Source: Clostridiales bacterium (lineage in GTDB: Bacteria > Bacillota > Clostridia > Oscillospirales > CAG-272). Taken from it: DNA of 8,392 bases. A model generated the notes under the pieces. That model saw only the letters and a list, made by a program, of their open reading frames with translations, had not been told where the DNA came from and did not search any database. Positions within the stretch are counted from its first letter, which is position 1, and each line of letters opens with the position of its first letter. The position numbers and the translations under genes are program-made. The stretch spans positions 1-8,392 of the forward strand of contig JAGZAC010000095.1 of the NCBI GenBank assembly GCA_018370615.1, given 5' to 3'. Of this stretch, positions 1 to 6,493 are shown in pieces.

Positions 1-453
1 CTGTTCGAGCTGATCCCGGCACGAGCTCAGCTCGGCCAGCGTGCGCTCCATGTTTTCCCGGATAAAGCCGACGCGCTCGCGGATGAGCTTGGTCAGGTAG
101 CGGGTATCCAGATCATAGATGCCAGGGACATTTTGCTGCTTTAAAAAAGCGTCAAGATCCATCTGACATCTGAAATTGGAAGGACATGGGCACCATTCTC
201 TGGTGATGTATGCGCTCATGTGAATTCCTTTGCTTTCAAAGTCTTTTGGATTGACGCCGTAGTTGCCGATCAGGGGAAATGTCTGAACGACCATCTGTCC
301 GTAATAACTGGGGTCGGTCAGTGTTTCTGTATATCCGGTCATAGCCGTCGTAAAAACGACTTCCGCGATGACGTCCTCTTTCAAAGGAGCGCCGAAATGT
401 TTTCCGGTCAGACAGGTCCCGTCCTCCAGCTGTAAGTACACAGTTTGTTCCAT
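1..453 (-). CDS. carA: Carbamoyl-phosphate synthase small subunit, N-terminal part (runs off left edge)
   Basis: The first 151 codons, read from the ATG at 453 down to base 1, encode the N-terminal domain of the glutamine-hydrolysing small subunit of carbamoyl-phosphate synthase, which feeds ammonia to CarB for pyrimidine and arginine synthesis in the cytoplasm. Visible family marks are LEDGT near residue 9, EVVFTTAMTGYTE at about 31-43, LTDPSYYGQ, the FPLIGNYGVN stretch near 60-68, and DLDTRYLTKLIRE near 114-126. These match E. coli CarA in order and spacing. The class I amidotransferase domain with its catalytic Cys lies beyond the window. The start at 453 has an AGGTG ribosome binding site about 6 nt upstream and matches the usual CarA N-terminus. 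A second ATG at 549-547 is in frame with no stop between and would add 32 residues. The gene is divergent from the sulfur genes. Confidence 0.92.
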   Translation of the reverse strand, partial: MEQTVYLQLEDGTCLTGKHFGAPLKEDVIAEVVFTTAMTGYTETLTDPSYYGQMVVQTFPLIGNYGVNPKDFESKGIHMSAYITREWCPCPSNFRCQMDLDAFLKQQNVPGIYDLDTRYLTKLIRERVGFIRENMERTLAELSSCRDQLEQ

Positions 454-500
454 AAGTACACCTCGCTCATTCTCTCGTGTTTGCTGTACAAATACTGAAA

Positions 501-556
501 GGCGTCCATGAATCAAACACTTTTCTAAATAGGAAAGTGTTTCACTCATGAACGCC
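501..556 (-). promoter_or_regulatory. Long hairpin at the 5' end of the carA leader
   Basis: A near-perfect inverted repeat pairs 501-525 with 532-552 and beyond, giving roughly 22 pairs around a 6-nt loop (outer GGCGT/ACGCC, inner AAACACTTT/AAAGTGTTT). Two mismatches on the plus strand (506/551 and 512/545) become G-U pairs in minus-strand RNA, so the functional RNA is probably the carA transcript. It begins about 10 nt after the predicted start of transcription. It could stabilise the mRNA, act as an attenuator, or mask the upstream ATG at 549. The tail (CTTTCAGTATTT) is too interrupted for a clear terminator, and no PyrR-type AGAGAGGCU loop is seen. Confidence 0.6.
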
Positions 557-572
557 TTTGTTCATCTGATGC

Positions 573-601
573 ATTATAGCATTGGGAAAGGGGGCGGTCA
601 A
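573..601 (-). promoter_or_regulatory. carA promoter
   Basis: On the minus strand, TTGACC (601-596) is followed after exactly 17 nt by a perfect TATAAT (578-573). An A/T-rich stretch at about 602-620 lies just upstream of the -35 and could serve as an UP element. Predicted transcription start is near 566-567, giving a leader of about 113 nt before the carA ATG. Confidence 0.8.
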
Positions 602-694
602 GAATAAATTTTATTTTGTTTGACAGTTCCCCCGTGACTTTATGTGCAAAAGGAGCGGTGGCGGAGCCACTGTGGAATTGATTATAAACATATC

Positions 695-710
695 TACCAA
701 CTATGTTGGT
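695..710. promoter_or_regulatory. Candidate sulfur-regulon operator upstream of the 784 gene
   Basis: The 16-mer TACCAACTATGTTGGT contains a perfect ACCAAC-TAT-GTTGGT palindrome. It sits one base upstream of the -35 of the following promoter. It shares the pattern TACCnnnTAnnTnGGT with sites at 3409-3424 and 7500-7515, which also lie in promoter regions of sulfur-linked or transport genes. The form resembles Rrf2-family sites such as CymR or IscR sites; that identification is an inference from memory of the family. Confidence 0.5.
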
Positions 711-711
711 G

Positions 712-740
712 TTGACAAATGGGAAGCATCCAATTAGAAT
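712..740 (+). promoter_or_regulatory. Promoter of the Cys/Met PLP enzyme gene
   Basis: TTGACA (712-717) and TAGAAT (735-740) are separated by 17 nt. Predicted transcription start is near 747. This places the upstream in-frame ATG at 703 outside the transcript and supports the start at 784. The 16-nt palindromic site at 695-710 abuts the -35. Confidence 0.75.
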
Positions 741-783
741 GATAGAAAATATCCGAAAAATAACTGCAAAGGAGAGCAGAAAA

Positions 784-1932
784 ATGAGCAATCATATAGA
801 AACAAAGTGTATTCACGGAAATCTGGATTTTTCCTGGGACGAGCCGACAAAGGCGGTGAGCTTTCCAATCTATCAGACGGCGACGTTCGGACATATCGGT
901 CTGGGACATTCGACCGGCTTTGACTACACGAGAGAGAAAAATCCGACCAGACAGCATCTGGAGGAAATCCTTACCGCGCTGGAGGGCGCTTATGACACGA
1001 CGGCATTTTCTTCCGGCATGGCGGCGGTGACAGCGGTATTTGATCTGTTTGCACCCGGCGACCACATGATCTGTTCTGAAGACCTTTATGGCGGCGTAAC
1101 CCGTCTGGTCAATACCATCGGCAAAAAGAATGGACTGATGGTTGATTTTGTCAATACCGGTGATTTGGATGAGATCAAACGGGTGCTGCGTCCGGAAACA
1201 AAGGCACTTTATATCGAGACACCCAGCAACCCGATGATGGAGATCACTGACCTTTCGGCATGCGCAGAGCTTGCAAAAGAACACAACCTTCTGATGATCA
1301 CAGACAATACCTTTTTATCTCCATATTTGCAGAACCCGATTGCGCTCGGTGCAGATATCGTCATTCACAGCGCGAGCAAGTTCCTGTGCGGACATAACGA
1401 CACGATCGCCGGTTTTGTCTGCTCTGCAAAGGAAGAGCTCGCAGCAAAAATCCGCCTGATTGCAAAGACGACCGGCGGCTGTTTGTCCCCCTTCGACAGC
1501 TGGCTGGTAATGCGCGGCATCAAGACACTGGCGGTGCGCATGGAGCGGCAGCAGGAAAATGCGGGCAACATCGCGCGCTGGCTGACGGAGCAGAAGAAAG
1601 TCAGAAAAGTATATTATGCTGGACTGGAAACGCATCCTGGTTATGAGATCAATGCAAAGCAGGCGAGAGGTGCGGGTGCGATGATTTCCTTTGACGTCGA
1701 CAGCGTGGAAACGGCACAGCGCGTGCTGGAAAAGGTGCGCGTCATCACCTTTGCGGAGAGCCTTGGGGGTACAGAATCTTTGATCACCTATCCGATGAAG
1801 CAGACCCATCCGGATGTTCCGAAGGAGTGGAGAGAAAAGCTCGGCATCACCGACACTCTGCTGCGCCTGTCCGTTGGACTGGAGCATGTGGACGAGCTGA
1901 TTGCGGATCTGGAGCAGGCGTTTGTTTCCTGA
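784..1932 (+). CDS. Cys/Met-metabolism PLP-dependent enzyme (cystathionine gamma-synthase / gamma-lyase family)
   Basis: A 382-residue cytoplasmic fold-type I PLP enzyme of the trans-sulfuration family. The PLP lysine is Lys199 in the SASKFLCGHND motif. Tyr48-Thr-Arg50 (FDYTREKNPTR) matches the Tyr-x-Arg that contacts the cofactor phosphate from the neighbouring subunit. Tyr102 in EDLYGGV is the ring-stacking tyrosine, Asp174 in DNTF binds the pyridine nitrogen, and SLGGTESLI (326-334) and RLSVGLE (361-367) are the C-terminal substrate-binding motifs. Length is normal for the family. I chose the ATG at 784 because AAAGGAGAG lies 7-8 nt upstream and the promoter leaves earlier ATGs untranscribed. 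Sequence alone does not separate cystathionine gamma-synthase, gamma-lyase, beta-lyase or methionine gamma-lyase. A MalY-type lyase next door fits forward transsulfuration (gamma-synthase role), while cysK nearby also allows the reverse route. Confidence 0.88.
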   Translation: MSNHIETKCIHGNLDFSWDEPTKAVSFPIYQTATFGHIGLGHSTGFDYTREKNPTRQHLEEILTALEGAYDTTAFSSGMAAVTAVFDLFAPGDHMICSEDLYGGVTRLVNTIGKKNGLMVDFVNTGDLDEIKRVLRPETKALYIETPSNPMMEITDLSACAELAKEHNLLMITDNTFLSPYLQNPIALGADIVIHSASKFLCGHNDTIAGFVCSAKEELAAKIRLIAKTTGGCLSPFDSWLVMRGIKTLAVRMERQQENAGNIARWLTEQKKVRKVYYAGLETHPGYEINAKQARGAGAMISFDVDSVETAQRVLEKVRVITFAESLGGTESLITYPMKQTHPDVPKEWREKLGITDTLLRLSVGLEHVDELIADLEQAFVS

Positions 1933-1940
1933 GAAACAAA
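1921..1940 (+). other. Perfect hairpin spanning the stop codon of the 784 gene
   Basis: TTTGTTTC (1921-1928) pairs perfectly with GAAACAAA (1933-1940) around a CTGA loop that contains the TGA stop. No U-tract follows, so it is not a classical terminator. It could protect the mRNA 3' end or mark the edge of the repeat that begins just downstream. Confidence 0.5.
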
Positions 1941-1942
1941 TC

Positions 1943-2032
1943 CACGCTGCGGGGACGGTATTGCGGCGGAGCAGAAAAATGTCGCGTTTGCGACCCGTTG
2001 CAGGCATAAGAATCCTGCAGGGCAGGATTTTT
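1943..2032 (-). repeat. Structured intergenic repeat, copy A (inverted relative to copies B and C)
   Basis: Read on the plus strand, this stretch aligns nearly base for base with the reverse complement of the repeat at 6360-6447. Shared blocks are TTGCGGCGG, AATGTCGC-loop-GCGACCCG, and the GAATCCTG...CAGGATT hairpin. Helices are kept: TTGCGGCGG (1961-1969) with CCGTTGCAG (1995-2003) through several G-U pairs, GTCGC/GCGAC (1981-1985/1990-1994), and the terminator-like hairpin 2008-2032. The left part (ACGCTGCGGGGACGG) is a more diverged match to the conserved GCTCCGCGAGGAT block. Confidence 0.7.
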
Positions 2033-2035
2033 GTT
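2008..2035 (+). terminator. Intrinsic terminator between the 784 gene and the MalY-like gene
   Basis: AAGAATCCTGC (2008-2018) pairs with GCAGGATTTTT (2022-2032, one G-U) around an AGG loop, and the T-run continues to 2035. It is the terminal hairpin of repeat copy A. The Shine-Dalgarno of the next gene starts only 1-2 nt later, so this hairpin lies inside its leader. It should end or reduce transcription from the upstream gene; how much reads through cannot be judged here. Confidence 0.7.
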
Positions 2036-2051
2036 GAGAGGGAGATTAGAA

Positions 2052-3236
2052 ATGACAACCTATAATTTTGACCGGGAAATTGACCGGAAAAAGACAAACA
2101 GCCTGAAATATGATTTCGCCGTGGAACGCGGACGTGACGTAGATGTGTTGCCATTGTGGGTGGCGGATATGGATTTTCAGGCGCCGAAGCCTGTGTTGGA
2201 TGCACTGCAGAATGCGGTTTCCCATGGGATTTTCGGTTATAGCGAGGTAAAAGGAGAATATTTTGACGCGCTGTATCGCTGGTTTGACAGTCGGTTTGAC
2301 TGGCAGCCAAAGTCTGAATGGCTTGTAAAAACCCCCGGTGTGGTATTCGCCCTTGCGATGGCGGTACGCGCTCTGACAAAAGAGGGCGACAGTGTACTGA
2401 TTCAGCCGCCGGTTTATTACCCGTTCTTTGAAGTGATTCGCGATAACAATAGAAAGATCGTAGAAAGCCCGCTCCTTTTAACAGACGGACATTATGAAAT
2501 TGACTTCGACGATCTGGAAGAAAAGATCGCATCCCAGAATGTAAAGCTGTTTTTGCTGTGCAGTCCCCACAATCCTGTCGGCAGAGTCTGGACAAAAGAA
2601 GAGCTTCAAAAACTGGGAGAGCTTTGCGACCGCTACCATGTGTTCGTTGTGGCAGACGAGATTCATTGTGATTTCGCTTTTCCGGAGCATCCGCATACGA
2701 TATTTGCAAAGGCATGTCCGCAGCTGGAAGAAAAGATGATTCTTTGCACTGCGCCGAGTAAAACCTTTAATCTGGCGGGGCTGCAGGTTTCCAATATCTG
2801 GGTTCCCGGAAAAGAGGTCCGGGACAGATTCAAAGCCGAGATCAACGCAGCGGGATATTCCCAGTTGAACGCCCTCGGTTTGATCGCATGCCAGGCAGCT
2901 TATGAAAATGGCGGCGAGTGGCTTGAGCAGTGCCGGGCATATTTGCGGGAAAATTTGAAGGTCCTGCGAAGCTTCTTAAAAGAAAGACTGCCTAAGATCC
3001 GTCTGATCGAACCGGAAGGCACTTACTTTGCATGGTTGGACTGCTCGGGACTGGGACTGTCGGACACAGCGTTGGAAAATCTCATTGCACATCAGGCAAA
3101 GCTCTGGCTGGATGGCGGCTCTGTCTTTGACAAAAAGTCGGGACAGTTTGAACGCATCGTACTGGCGTGTACGAAAAAAACGCTTTTGCAGGCGCTTACA
3201 CAGCTGGAAGCAGCTTGCCGTGGAAGAAATTCATAA
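2052..3236 (+). CDS. MalY/PatB-type pyridoxal-phosphate C-S lyase (cystathionine beta-lyase-like aminotransferase fold)
   Basis: A 394-residue cytoplasmic class I/II aminotransferase-fold protein of the MalY/PatB group, whose members split cystathionine or cysteine conjugates to a thiol, pyruvate and ammonia. The N-terminal signature YNFDREIDRKKTNSLKYD and PLWVADMDF (34-42) are typical. PLP contacts visible are Tyr122/Tyr123 (PPVYYPF), Asn174 (SPHNPVGR), Asp202 (VADEIH), the Schiff-base lysine Lys237 (APSKTFNLAGLQ), and the carboxylate-binding Arg368 (FERIVLAC). Length is normal. The start at 2052 is set by GAGAGGGAG at 2036-2044 and by the conserved N-terminus; an in-frame ATG at 2031 falls inside the terminator T-run. 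No promoter is evident between the upstream stop and this gene, so it probably relies on read-through of the terminator at 2008-2035. Likely role: homocysteine formation or cysteine desulfhydration. The exact substrate is unproven. Confidence 0.88.
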   Translation: MTTYNFDREIDRKKTNSLKYDFAVERGRDVDVLPLWVADMDFQAPKPVLDALQNAVSHGIFGYSEVKGEYFDALYRWFDSRFDWQPKSEWLVKTPGVVFALAMAVRALTKEGDSVLIQPPVYYPFFEVIRDNNRKIVESPLLLTDGHYEIDFDDLEEKIASQNVKLFLLCSPHNPVGRVWTKEELQKLGELCDRYHVFVVADEIHCDFAFPEHPHTIFAKACPQLEEKMILCTAPSKTFNLAGLQVSNIWVPGKEVRDRFKAEINAAGYSQLNALGLIACQAAYENGGEWLEQCRAYLRENLKVLRSFLKERLPKIRLIEPEGTYFAWLDCSGLGLSDTALENLIAHQAKLWLDGGSVFDKKSGQFERIVLACTKKTLLQALTQLEAACRGRNS

Positions 3237-3325
3237 CGCAAAAACAACTGCCGGGAGGCGGTGCTTTTATTCAATGAAACCTCTGTGCTGACGCCGGAAA
3301 AAACCATTGAATATTTTATTCATGA

Positions 3326-3361
3326 CAATAGAATGCTCGCAGAGCGTGCATTCTATTGTTT
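3326..3361 (+). terminator. Intrinsic terminator after the MalY-like gene
   Basis: CAATAGAATGC (3326-3336) pairs perfectly with GCATTCTATTG (3348-3358). The helix continues inward as CGC/GCG (3338-3340/3344-3346) after a T-T mismatch, closing on an AGA loop, and TTT follows. The T-run is short, so efficiency is uncertain. The stem core AGAATG...CATTCT resembles the hairpin that opens repeat copy C. The remaining bases between 3237 and 3325 show no gene. Confidence 0.65.
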
Positions 3362-3369
3362 AAAAAGGG

Positions 3370-3398
3370 TTGACAGATCCGAAAAGACAGAATATAAT
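3370..3398 (+). promoter_or_regulatory. cysK promoter
   Basis: Perfect consensus TTGACA (3370-3375), 17-nt spacer, TATAAT (3393-3398). The predicted start of transcription is near 3405. Through the -10 it is identical at 24 of 29 positions to the promoter at 7460-7488. Confidence 0.88.
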
Positions 3399-3408
3399 CG
3401 CATTAACA

Positions 3409-3424
3409 TATAAAGTAAGTGGGT
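3409..3424. promoter_or_regulatory. Candidate operator in the cysK leader
   Basis: The 16-mer TATAAAGTAAGTGGGT fits TACCnnnTAnnTnGGT at 10 of 12 fixed positions; the left CC is lost. It begins 10 nt after the -10 box, a position suited to a repressor at or just after the transcription start. The site at 7500-7515 has almost the same placement relative to its promoter. Confidence 0.35.
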
Positions 3425-3441
3425 TTAAGGAGGAAGAGCAA

Positions 3442-4377
3442 ATGAGCAACGTTTATACATCCGCAGATCAGTTAATCGGCAGAACTCCCCTGCTGGAGCT
3501 GACACATATTGAAAAGGCAGAGGGCTTAAAGGCACACATCTATGGCAAGCTGGAATACTTTAATCCTGCAGGCTCTGTAAAGGACAGAATTGCAAAAGCG
3601 ATGATCGATGATGCAGAGGCGAAGGGCGTATTAAAGGCAGGCTCTGTAATTATTGAACCTACCTCCGGCAACACCGGCATCGGTCTTGCGTCTGTTGCAG
3701 CAGCGAGAGGCTACCGGATCATTATCGTAATGCCGGAAACCATGAGCGTAGAGCGCAGACAGCTGATGAAGGCATACGGCGCAGAGCTTGTCCTGACAGA
3801 AGGTGCAAAGGGCATGAAGGGTGCAATCGCAAAGGCAGACGAGCTGGCAAAGGAAATTCCCAACAGCTTCATTCCCGGACAGTTTGTAAACCCTGCAAAC
3901 CCGGAGGTACACAAAAAGACAACCGGTCCTGAGATCTGGGAAGATTTGGATGGCAAGGTTGATATCCTGGTAGCAGGCGTTGGTACGGGCGGAACCGTGA
4001 CCGGTACAGGCCAGTACTTAAAGAGCAAAAAGGCTGATGTAAAGGTTGTTGCTGTAGAGCCTGCAGGCTCTCCGGTTCTGAGCAAGGGCACAGCCGGCGC
4101 ACACAAGATCCAGGGAATCGGCGCAGGCTTCGTGCCGGACGTACTGGACACCGGGGTTTATGACGAAATTATTACCGTAGAGAATCAGGATGCGTTTGCA
4201 ACCGGCAGAAAGATCGGCCATCAGGAGGGCGTGCTGGTAGGCATTTCCTCCGGTGCAGCAGTATGGGCAGCGATCGAGCTTGCAAAGCGTCCCGAAAATG
4301 AAGGCAAGAACATTGTTGTGATCCTGCCGGATACCGGTGACCGTTATCTGTCTACCCCTCTGTTTGCAGAAGAGTAA
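3442..4377 (+). CDS. cysK: Cysteine synthase A (O-acetylserine sulfhydrylase)
   Basis: A 311-residue cytoplasmic fold-type II PLP enzyme that makes L-cysteine from O-acetylserine and sulfide. The PLP lysine is Lys47 in NPAGSVKDR. TSGNTG (74-79) is the substrate-carboxylate loop, GVGTGGT (179-185) binds the cofactor phosphate, QGIGAGFVP (224-232) and GISSGAA (267-273) complete the active site, and LPDTGDRYLST lies near the C-terminus. Length and motifs fit CysK rather than a cystathionine beta-synthase with CBS domains, though some Firmicutes CysK paralogues act on serine plus homocysteine. The start at 3442 follows AAGGAGG at 3427-3433; the in-frame ATG at 3370 coincides with the -35 box and cannot be used from this promoter. 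The gene has its own strong promoter and a candidate operator. No terminator is visible after it, so transcripts may run into the asnB leader. Confidence 0.95.
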   Translation: MSNVYTSADQLIGRTPLLELTHIEKAEGLKAHIYGKLEYFNPAGSVKDRIAKAMIDDAEAKGVLKAGSVIIEPTSGNTGIGLASVAAARGYRIIIVMPETMSVERRQLMKAYGAELVLTEGAKGMKGAIAKADELAKEIPNSFIPGQFVNPANPEVHKKTTGPEIWEDLDGKVDILVAGVGTGGTVTGTGQYLKSKKADVKVVAVEPAGSPVLSKGTAGAHKIQGIGAGFVPDVLDTGVYDEIITVENQDAFATGRKIGHQEGVLVGISSGAAVWAAIELAKRPENEGKNIVVILPDTGDRYLSTPLFAEE

Positions 4378-4414
4378 GAGGCAGATGTCCTTCAAACCAT
4401 TCGTGAAAATTTTC

Positions 4415-4443
4415 TTGACAGAGCGAAACGGGTATGCTATCTT
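4415..4443 (+). promoter_or_regulatory. asnB / T-box promoter
   Basis: TTGACA (4415-4420) and TATCTT (4438-4443) are 17 nt apart, with TGc directly before the -10 (extended -10). Predicted transcription start is near 4450, just ahead of T-box Stem I. The first 14 bases match the TTGACAGAnCGAAA form also seen at 7460. Confidence 0.75.
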
Positions 4444-4449
4444 GTAAAA

Positions 4450-4730
4450 AACAAAAAGCGATGACGAAGAAAAGTAGTACAGACAGACGGCACAGAGAGC
4501 AGGCGATGGTGGGAGTCCTGCGCGGATATCTGTAGGAAAGAACACTTCCGAGCTGCAAGCTGAACACAGGATCTGTAAGTAGGCGAGCCGGAGTCCCACG
4601 TTACAGGGATAGCGTTTCATGGGAACGCGAAAAAGGGGCCGTACAAGGAAGTGCGGCAAGTTAGGTGGCACCGCGGATATAGCAGCAGCTATTCGTCCTA
4701 TCTCCAATAGGACAAATGGCTGCTGTTTTT
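4450..4730 (+). promoter_or_regulatory. T-box leader, asparagine-specific, upstream of asnB
   Basis: All key T-box parts are visible. Stem I has its kink-turn region GATGACGAAG (about 4460-4469), AGTA (4473-4476), the AGAGAG bulge (4494-4499) and the distal loop GATGGTGGGAG (4505-4515). The specifier-loop helices are TACAGA/TCTGTA (4478-4483/4529-4534) and GAAG/CTTC (4466-4469/4545-4548). Between them lies the specifier AAC (4541-4543), followed by the usual A, which reads the codon for Asn. The T-box TTAGGTGGCACCGCGG is at 4661-4676. Its TGGC (4666-4669) complements GCCA, fitting the G discriminator expected of tRNA-Asn. Uncharged tRNA-Asn should stabilise the antiterminator and switch on asnB. 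Confidence 0.95.
4683..4730 (+). terminator. T-box-controlled terminator
   Basis: CAGCAGC (4683-4689) pairs with GCTGCTG (4719-4725), and ATT and GTCCTAT (4691-4701) pair with ATAGGAC and AAT (4707-4717) with one mismatch. TTTTT (4726-4730) follows. The TTCGTCC on the 5' arm is the segment that competes for antiterminator pairing. Confidence 0.9.
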
Positions 4731-4772
4731 GCGTTCTTACGTAACGCAGCAAAAGAAAAGGAGGAAAAGCTT

Positions 4773-6356
4773 ATGTGTTCCATTCTCTGCTACGCGGGAA
4801 AAGATGTCACCAAAGAAACGATGGAAGGATATCTGTTAAAGACAAAGATGAGAGGACCGGATGCCCAGCAGGTCGTTGAGACCGAGTTCGGGTATCTCGG
4901 CTTTGCAAGACTTGCGATCATGGGGTTGACCCCGGACGGCATGCAGCCCTTTTACCGGGATGGCAGCTGGGTGATCTGCAATGGTGAAATTTATGGCTTC
5001 CGCAAAATCAAAAAGGAGCTGGAAGAGCGCGGGTATCAGTTCCAGAGCGGTTCCGACTGTGAGGTTTTGCTTCCGCTATATGAAGAATATGGACTGGAAA
5101 TGTTTTCCCATCTGGATGCGGAATATGCCTGCGTATTGTATGATCACAAAAGCGGCAAGCTGATCGCAGCCCGTGACCAGATCGGAATCCGTCCGTTGTT
5201 TTATGGTTATTCCAAGAGCGGAAAGATTGCATTTGCCAGTGAGGCAAAGAACCTGATCGGCTGGGTGGACGAGGTGCGTGCATTTCCGACCGGAAGCTAT
5301 TATTACGATGGGAAATTTGTCAAATATGAGGATATCGCAGCTGTCCATGGTTATGTGCACGAAGATATTGATGTGATTACAAAAAACATCCATGATAAGC
5401 TGACGGAGGGGGTAAAGAAACGTCTGGATGCAGACGCTCCGCTGGGCTTTTTGTTATCCGGCGGTCTGGACTCAAGCCTTGTATGTGCAATTGCAGCAGA
5501 TATTTTGAAAAAACCGATCAGGACCTTTGCAATCGGCATGGACACAGATGCGATTGATTTAAAATATGCAAAAGAAGTCGCTGATTTTATCGGTGCAGAG
5601 CATACCGAAGTCATCATGACAAAGGAAGAAGTGCTGGAAAGCCTGGAAACCGTTATCGAAGCGCTTGCAACCTATGACATCACGACGATCCGCGCGAGCA
5701 TGGGCATGTACCTTGTCTGCAAGGCAATCCATGAAAAAACAGACTTAAAGGTGTTGCTGACCGGTGAAATTTCCGACGAGCTGTTCGGCTATAAATATAC
5801 GGACTTTGCACCGAGCGCGGCAGCCTTTCAGGAAGAGGCAGCAAAGAGAATCCGTGAGCTGTACTGCTATGATGTCCTGCGTGCCGACCGGTGTCTTGCG
5901 GCAAACAGCCTGGAAGCCCGTGTACCCTTCGGCGATCTCGACTTTGTCCGTTATGTGATGTCCATTGACCCGGCGAAGAAGTTAAACACCTACGGAAAAG
6001 GAAAATATCTGCTGCGCAAGGCATTTGAAGCAGATCATATTTTGCCGGATAACATCCTGTGGAGAGAAAAAGCTGCATTCAGCGATGCAGTAGGACACAG
6101 CATGGTGGATGATTTAAAAGAATACGCAGAGAAGTATTACACCGACGAGGAATACGAAACGCTCCGCCGGAAATATGATTTTGCACAGCCCTTCACAAAA
6201 GAAAGCCTGCTGTATCGGGAAATCTTTGAAAAGTATTATCCCGGACAGGCAAGGATGGTGCCGGACTTCTGGATGCCCAACAAGAGCTGGGAGGGCTGTA
6301 ATGTCAATGACCCCAGTGCCCGTGTGCTGGCAAACTACGGTGACAGCGGAAAATGA
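4773..6356 (+). CDS. asnB: Asparagine synthase (glutamine-hydrolysing)
   Basis: A 527-residue two-domain cytoplasmic enzyme that makes asparagine from aspartate, ATP and glutamine. The start at 4773 gives Met-Cys-Ser-Ile, so Cys2 becomes the N-terminal nucleophile of the class II amidotransferase domain after Met removal. An upstream in-frame ATG at 4716 would bury that Cys and lies in the T-box terminator. GGAGG (4760-4764) is the ribosome binding site. Glutamine-site residues visible are RGPDA (27-31), Arg45 in FARLAI, NGEIYG (70-75) and Asp95 in SGSDCE. The synthetase domain has the pyrophosphate loop SGGLDSS (229-235), then FAIGMD, TGEISDELFGGY-like TGEISDELFGY (330-340), and EARVPFGD (381-388). 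It is slightly shorter than E. coli AsnB (554). Expression is controlled by the T-box. On its 3' side lies the structured repeat region. Confidence 0.95.
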   Translation: MCSILCYAGKDVTKETMEGYLLKTKMRGPDAQQVVETEFGYLGFARLAIMGLTPDGMQPFYRDGSWVICNGEIYGFRKIKKELEERGYQFQSGSDCEVLLPLYEEYGLEMFSHLDAEYACVLYDHKSGKLIAARDQIGIRPLFYGYSKSGKIAFASEAKNLIGWVDEVRAFPTGSYYYDGKFVKYEDIAAVHGYVHEDIDVITKNIHDKLTEGVKKRLDADAPLGFLLSGGLDSSLVCAIAADILKKPIRTFAIGMDTDAIDLKYAKEVADFIGAEHTEVIMTKEEVLESLETVIEALATYDITTIRASMGMYLVCKAIHEKTDLKVLLTGEISDELFGYKYTDFAPSAAAFQEEAAKRIRELYCYDVLRADRCLAANSLEARVPFGDLDFVRYVMSIDPAKKLNTYGKGKYLLRKAFEADHILPDNILWREKAAFSDAVGHSMVDDLKEYAEKYYTDEEYETLRRKYDFAQPFTKESLLYREIFEKYYPGQARMVPDFWMPNKSWEGCNVNDPSARVLANYGDSGK

Positions 6357-6359
6357 AAA

Positions 6360-6486
6360 AGAATCCTGCTCTACAGGATTCTCCGCCTGCGGCGGGTCGC
6401 GCAAGCGACATTCTACCATTCCGCCGCAGTGCGATCCTCGCGGAGCGTTTTTATCGTATGGAAACGAAGTTTCCTATACGATAAAG
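6360..6486 (+). repeat. Structured intergenic repeat, copy B
   Basis: Ordered helices: AGAATCCTG/CAGGATTCT (6360-6368/6374-6382); CCGCC/GGCGG (6383-6387/6391-6395) as an alternative to the longer CTGCGGCGG/CCGCCGCAG (6387-6395/6421-6429); GTCGC/GCGAC with loop GCAA (6396-6409); and a terminal hairpin TTTATCGTATGGAAAC/GTTTCC-ATACGATAAA (about 6450-6485). Between them lie the unpaired TTCTACC and a conserved ATCCTCGCGGAGC block. It starts 3 nt after the asnB stop. Read on the minus strand, the first hairpin is followed by a T-rich run and resembles a terminator. No open reading frame of interest lies here. Confidence 0.75.
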
Positions 6487-6493
6487 ATAATAA

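Noticed and set aside
620..646. Second plus-strand TTGACA at 620-625
   Set aside because: The best -10 candidate (TATGTG at 641-646) is only 15 nt away and weak. The promoter at 712-740 is much better.
658..670. Small hairpin GTGGC-GGA-GCCAC between the carA and 784-gene promoters
   Set aside because: Only five pairs, no T-run, no match elsewhere in the window; not enough to call an operator or terminator.
703..783. Upstream in-frame start for the 784 gene
   Set aside because: It lies within the operator-like palindrome and before the predicted transcription start, with no ribosome binding site; the start at 784 has AAAGGAGAG.
1315..2715. 466-codon open frame on the minus strand across the two PLP enzyme genes
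   Set aside because: It is antisense to two well-conserved enzymes. It has a low-quality composition rich in Arg, His, Ser and Cys, no recognisable domain and no ribosome binding site logic; it is a codon-bias shadow.
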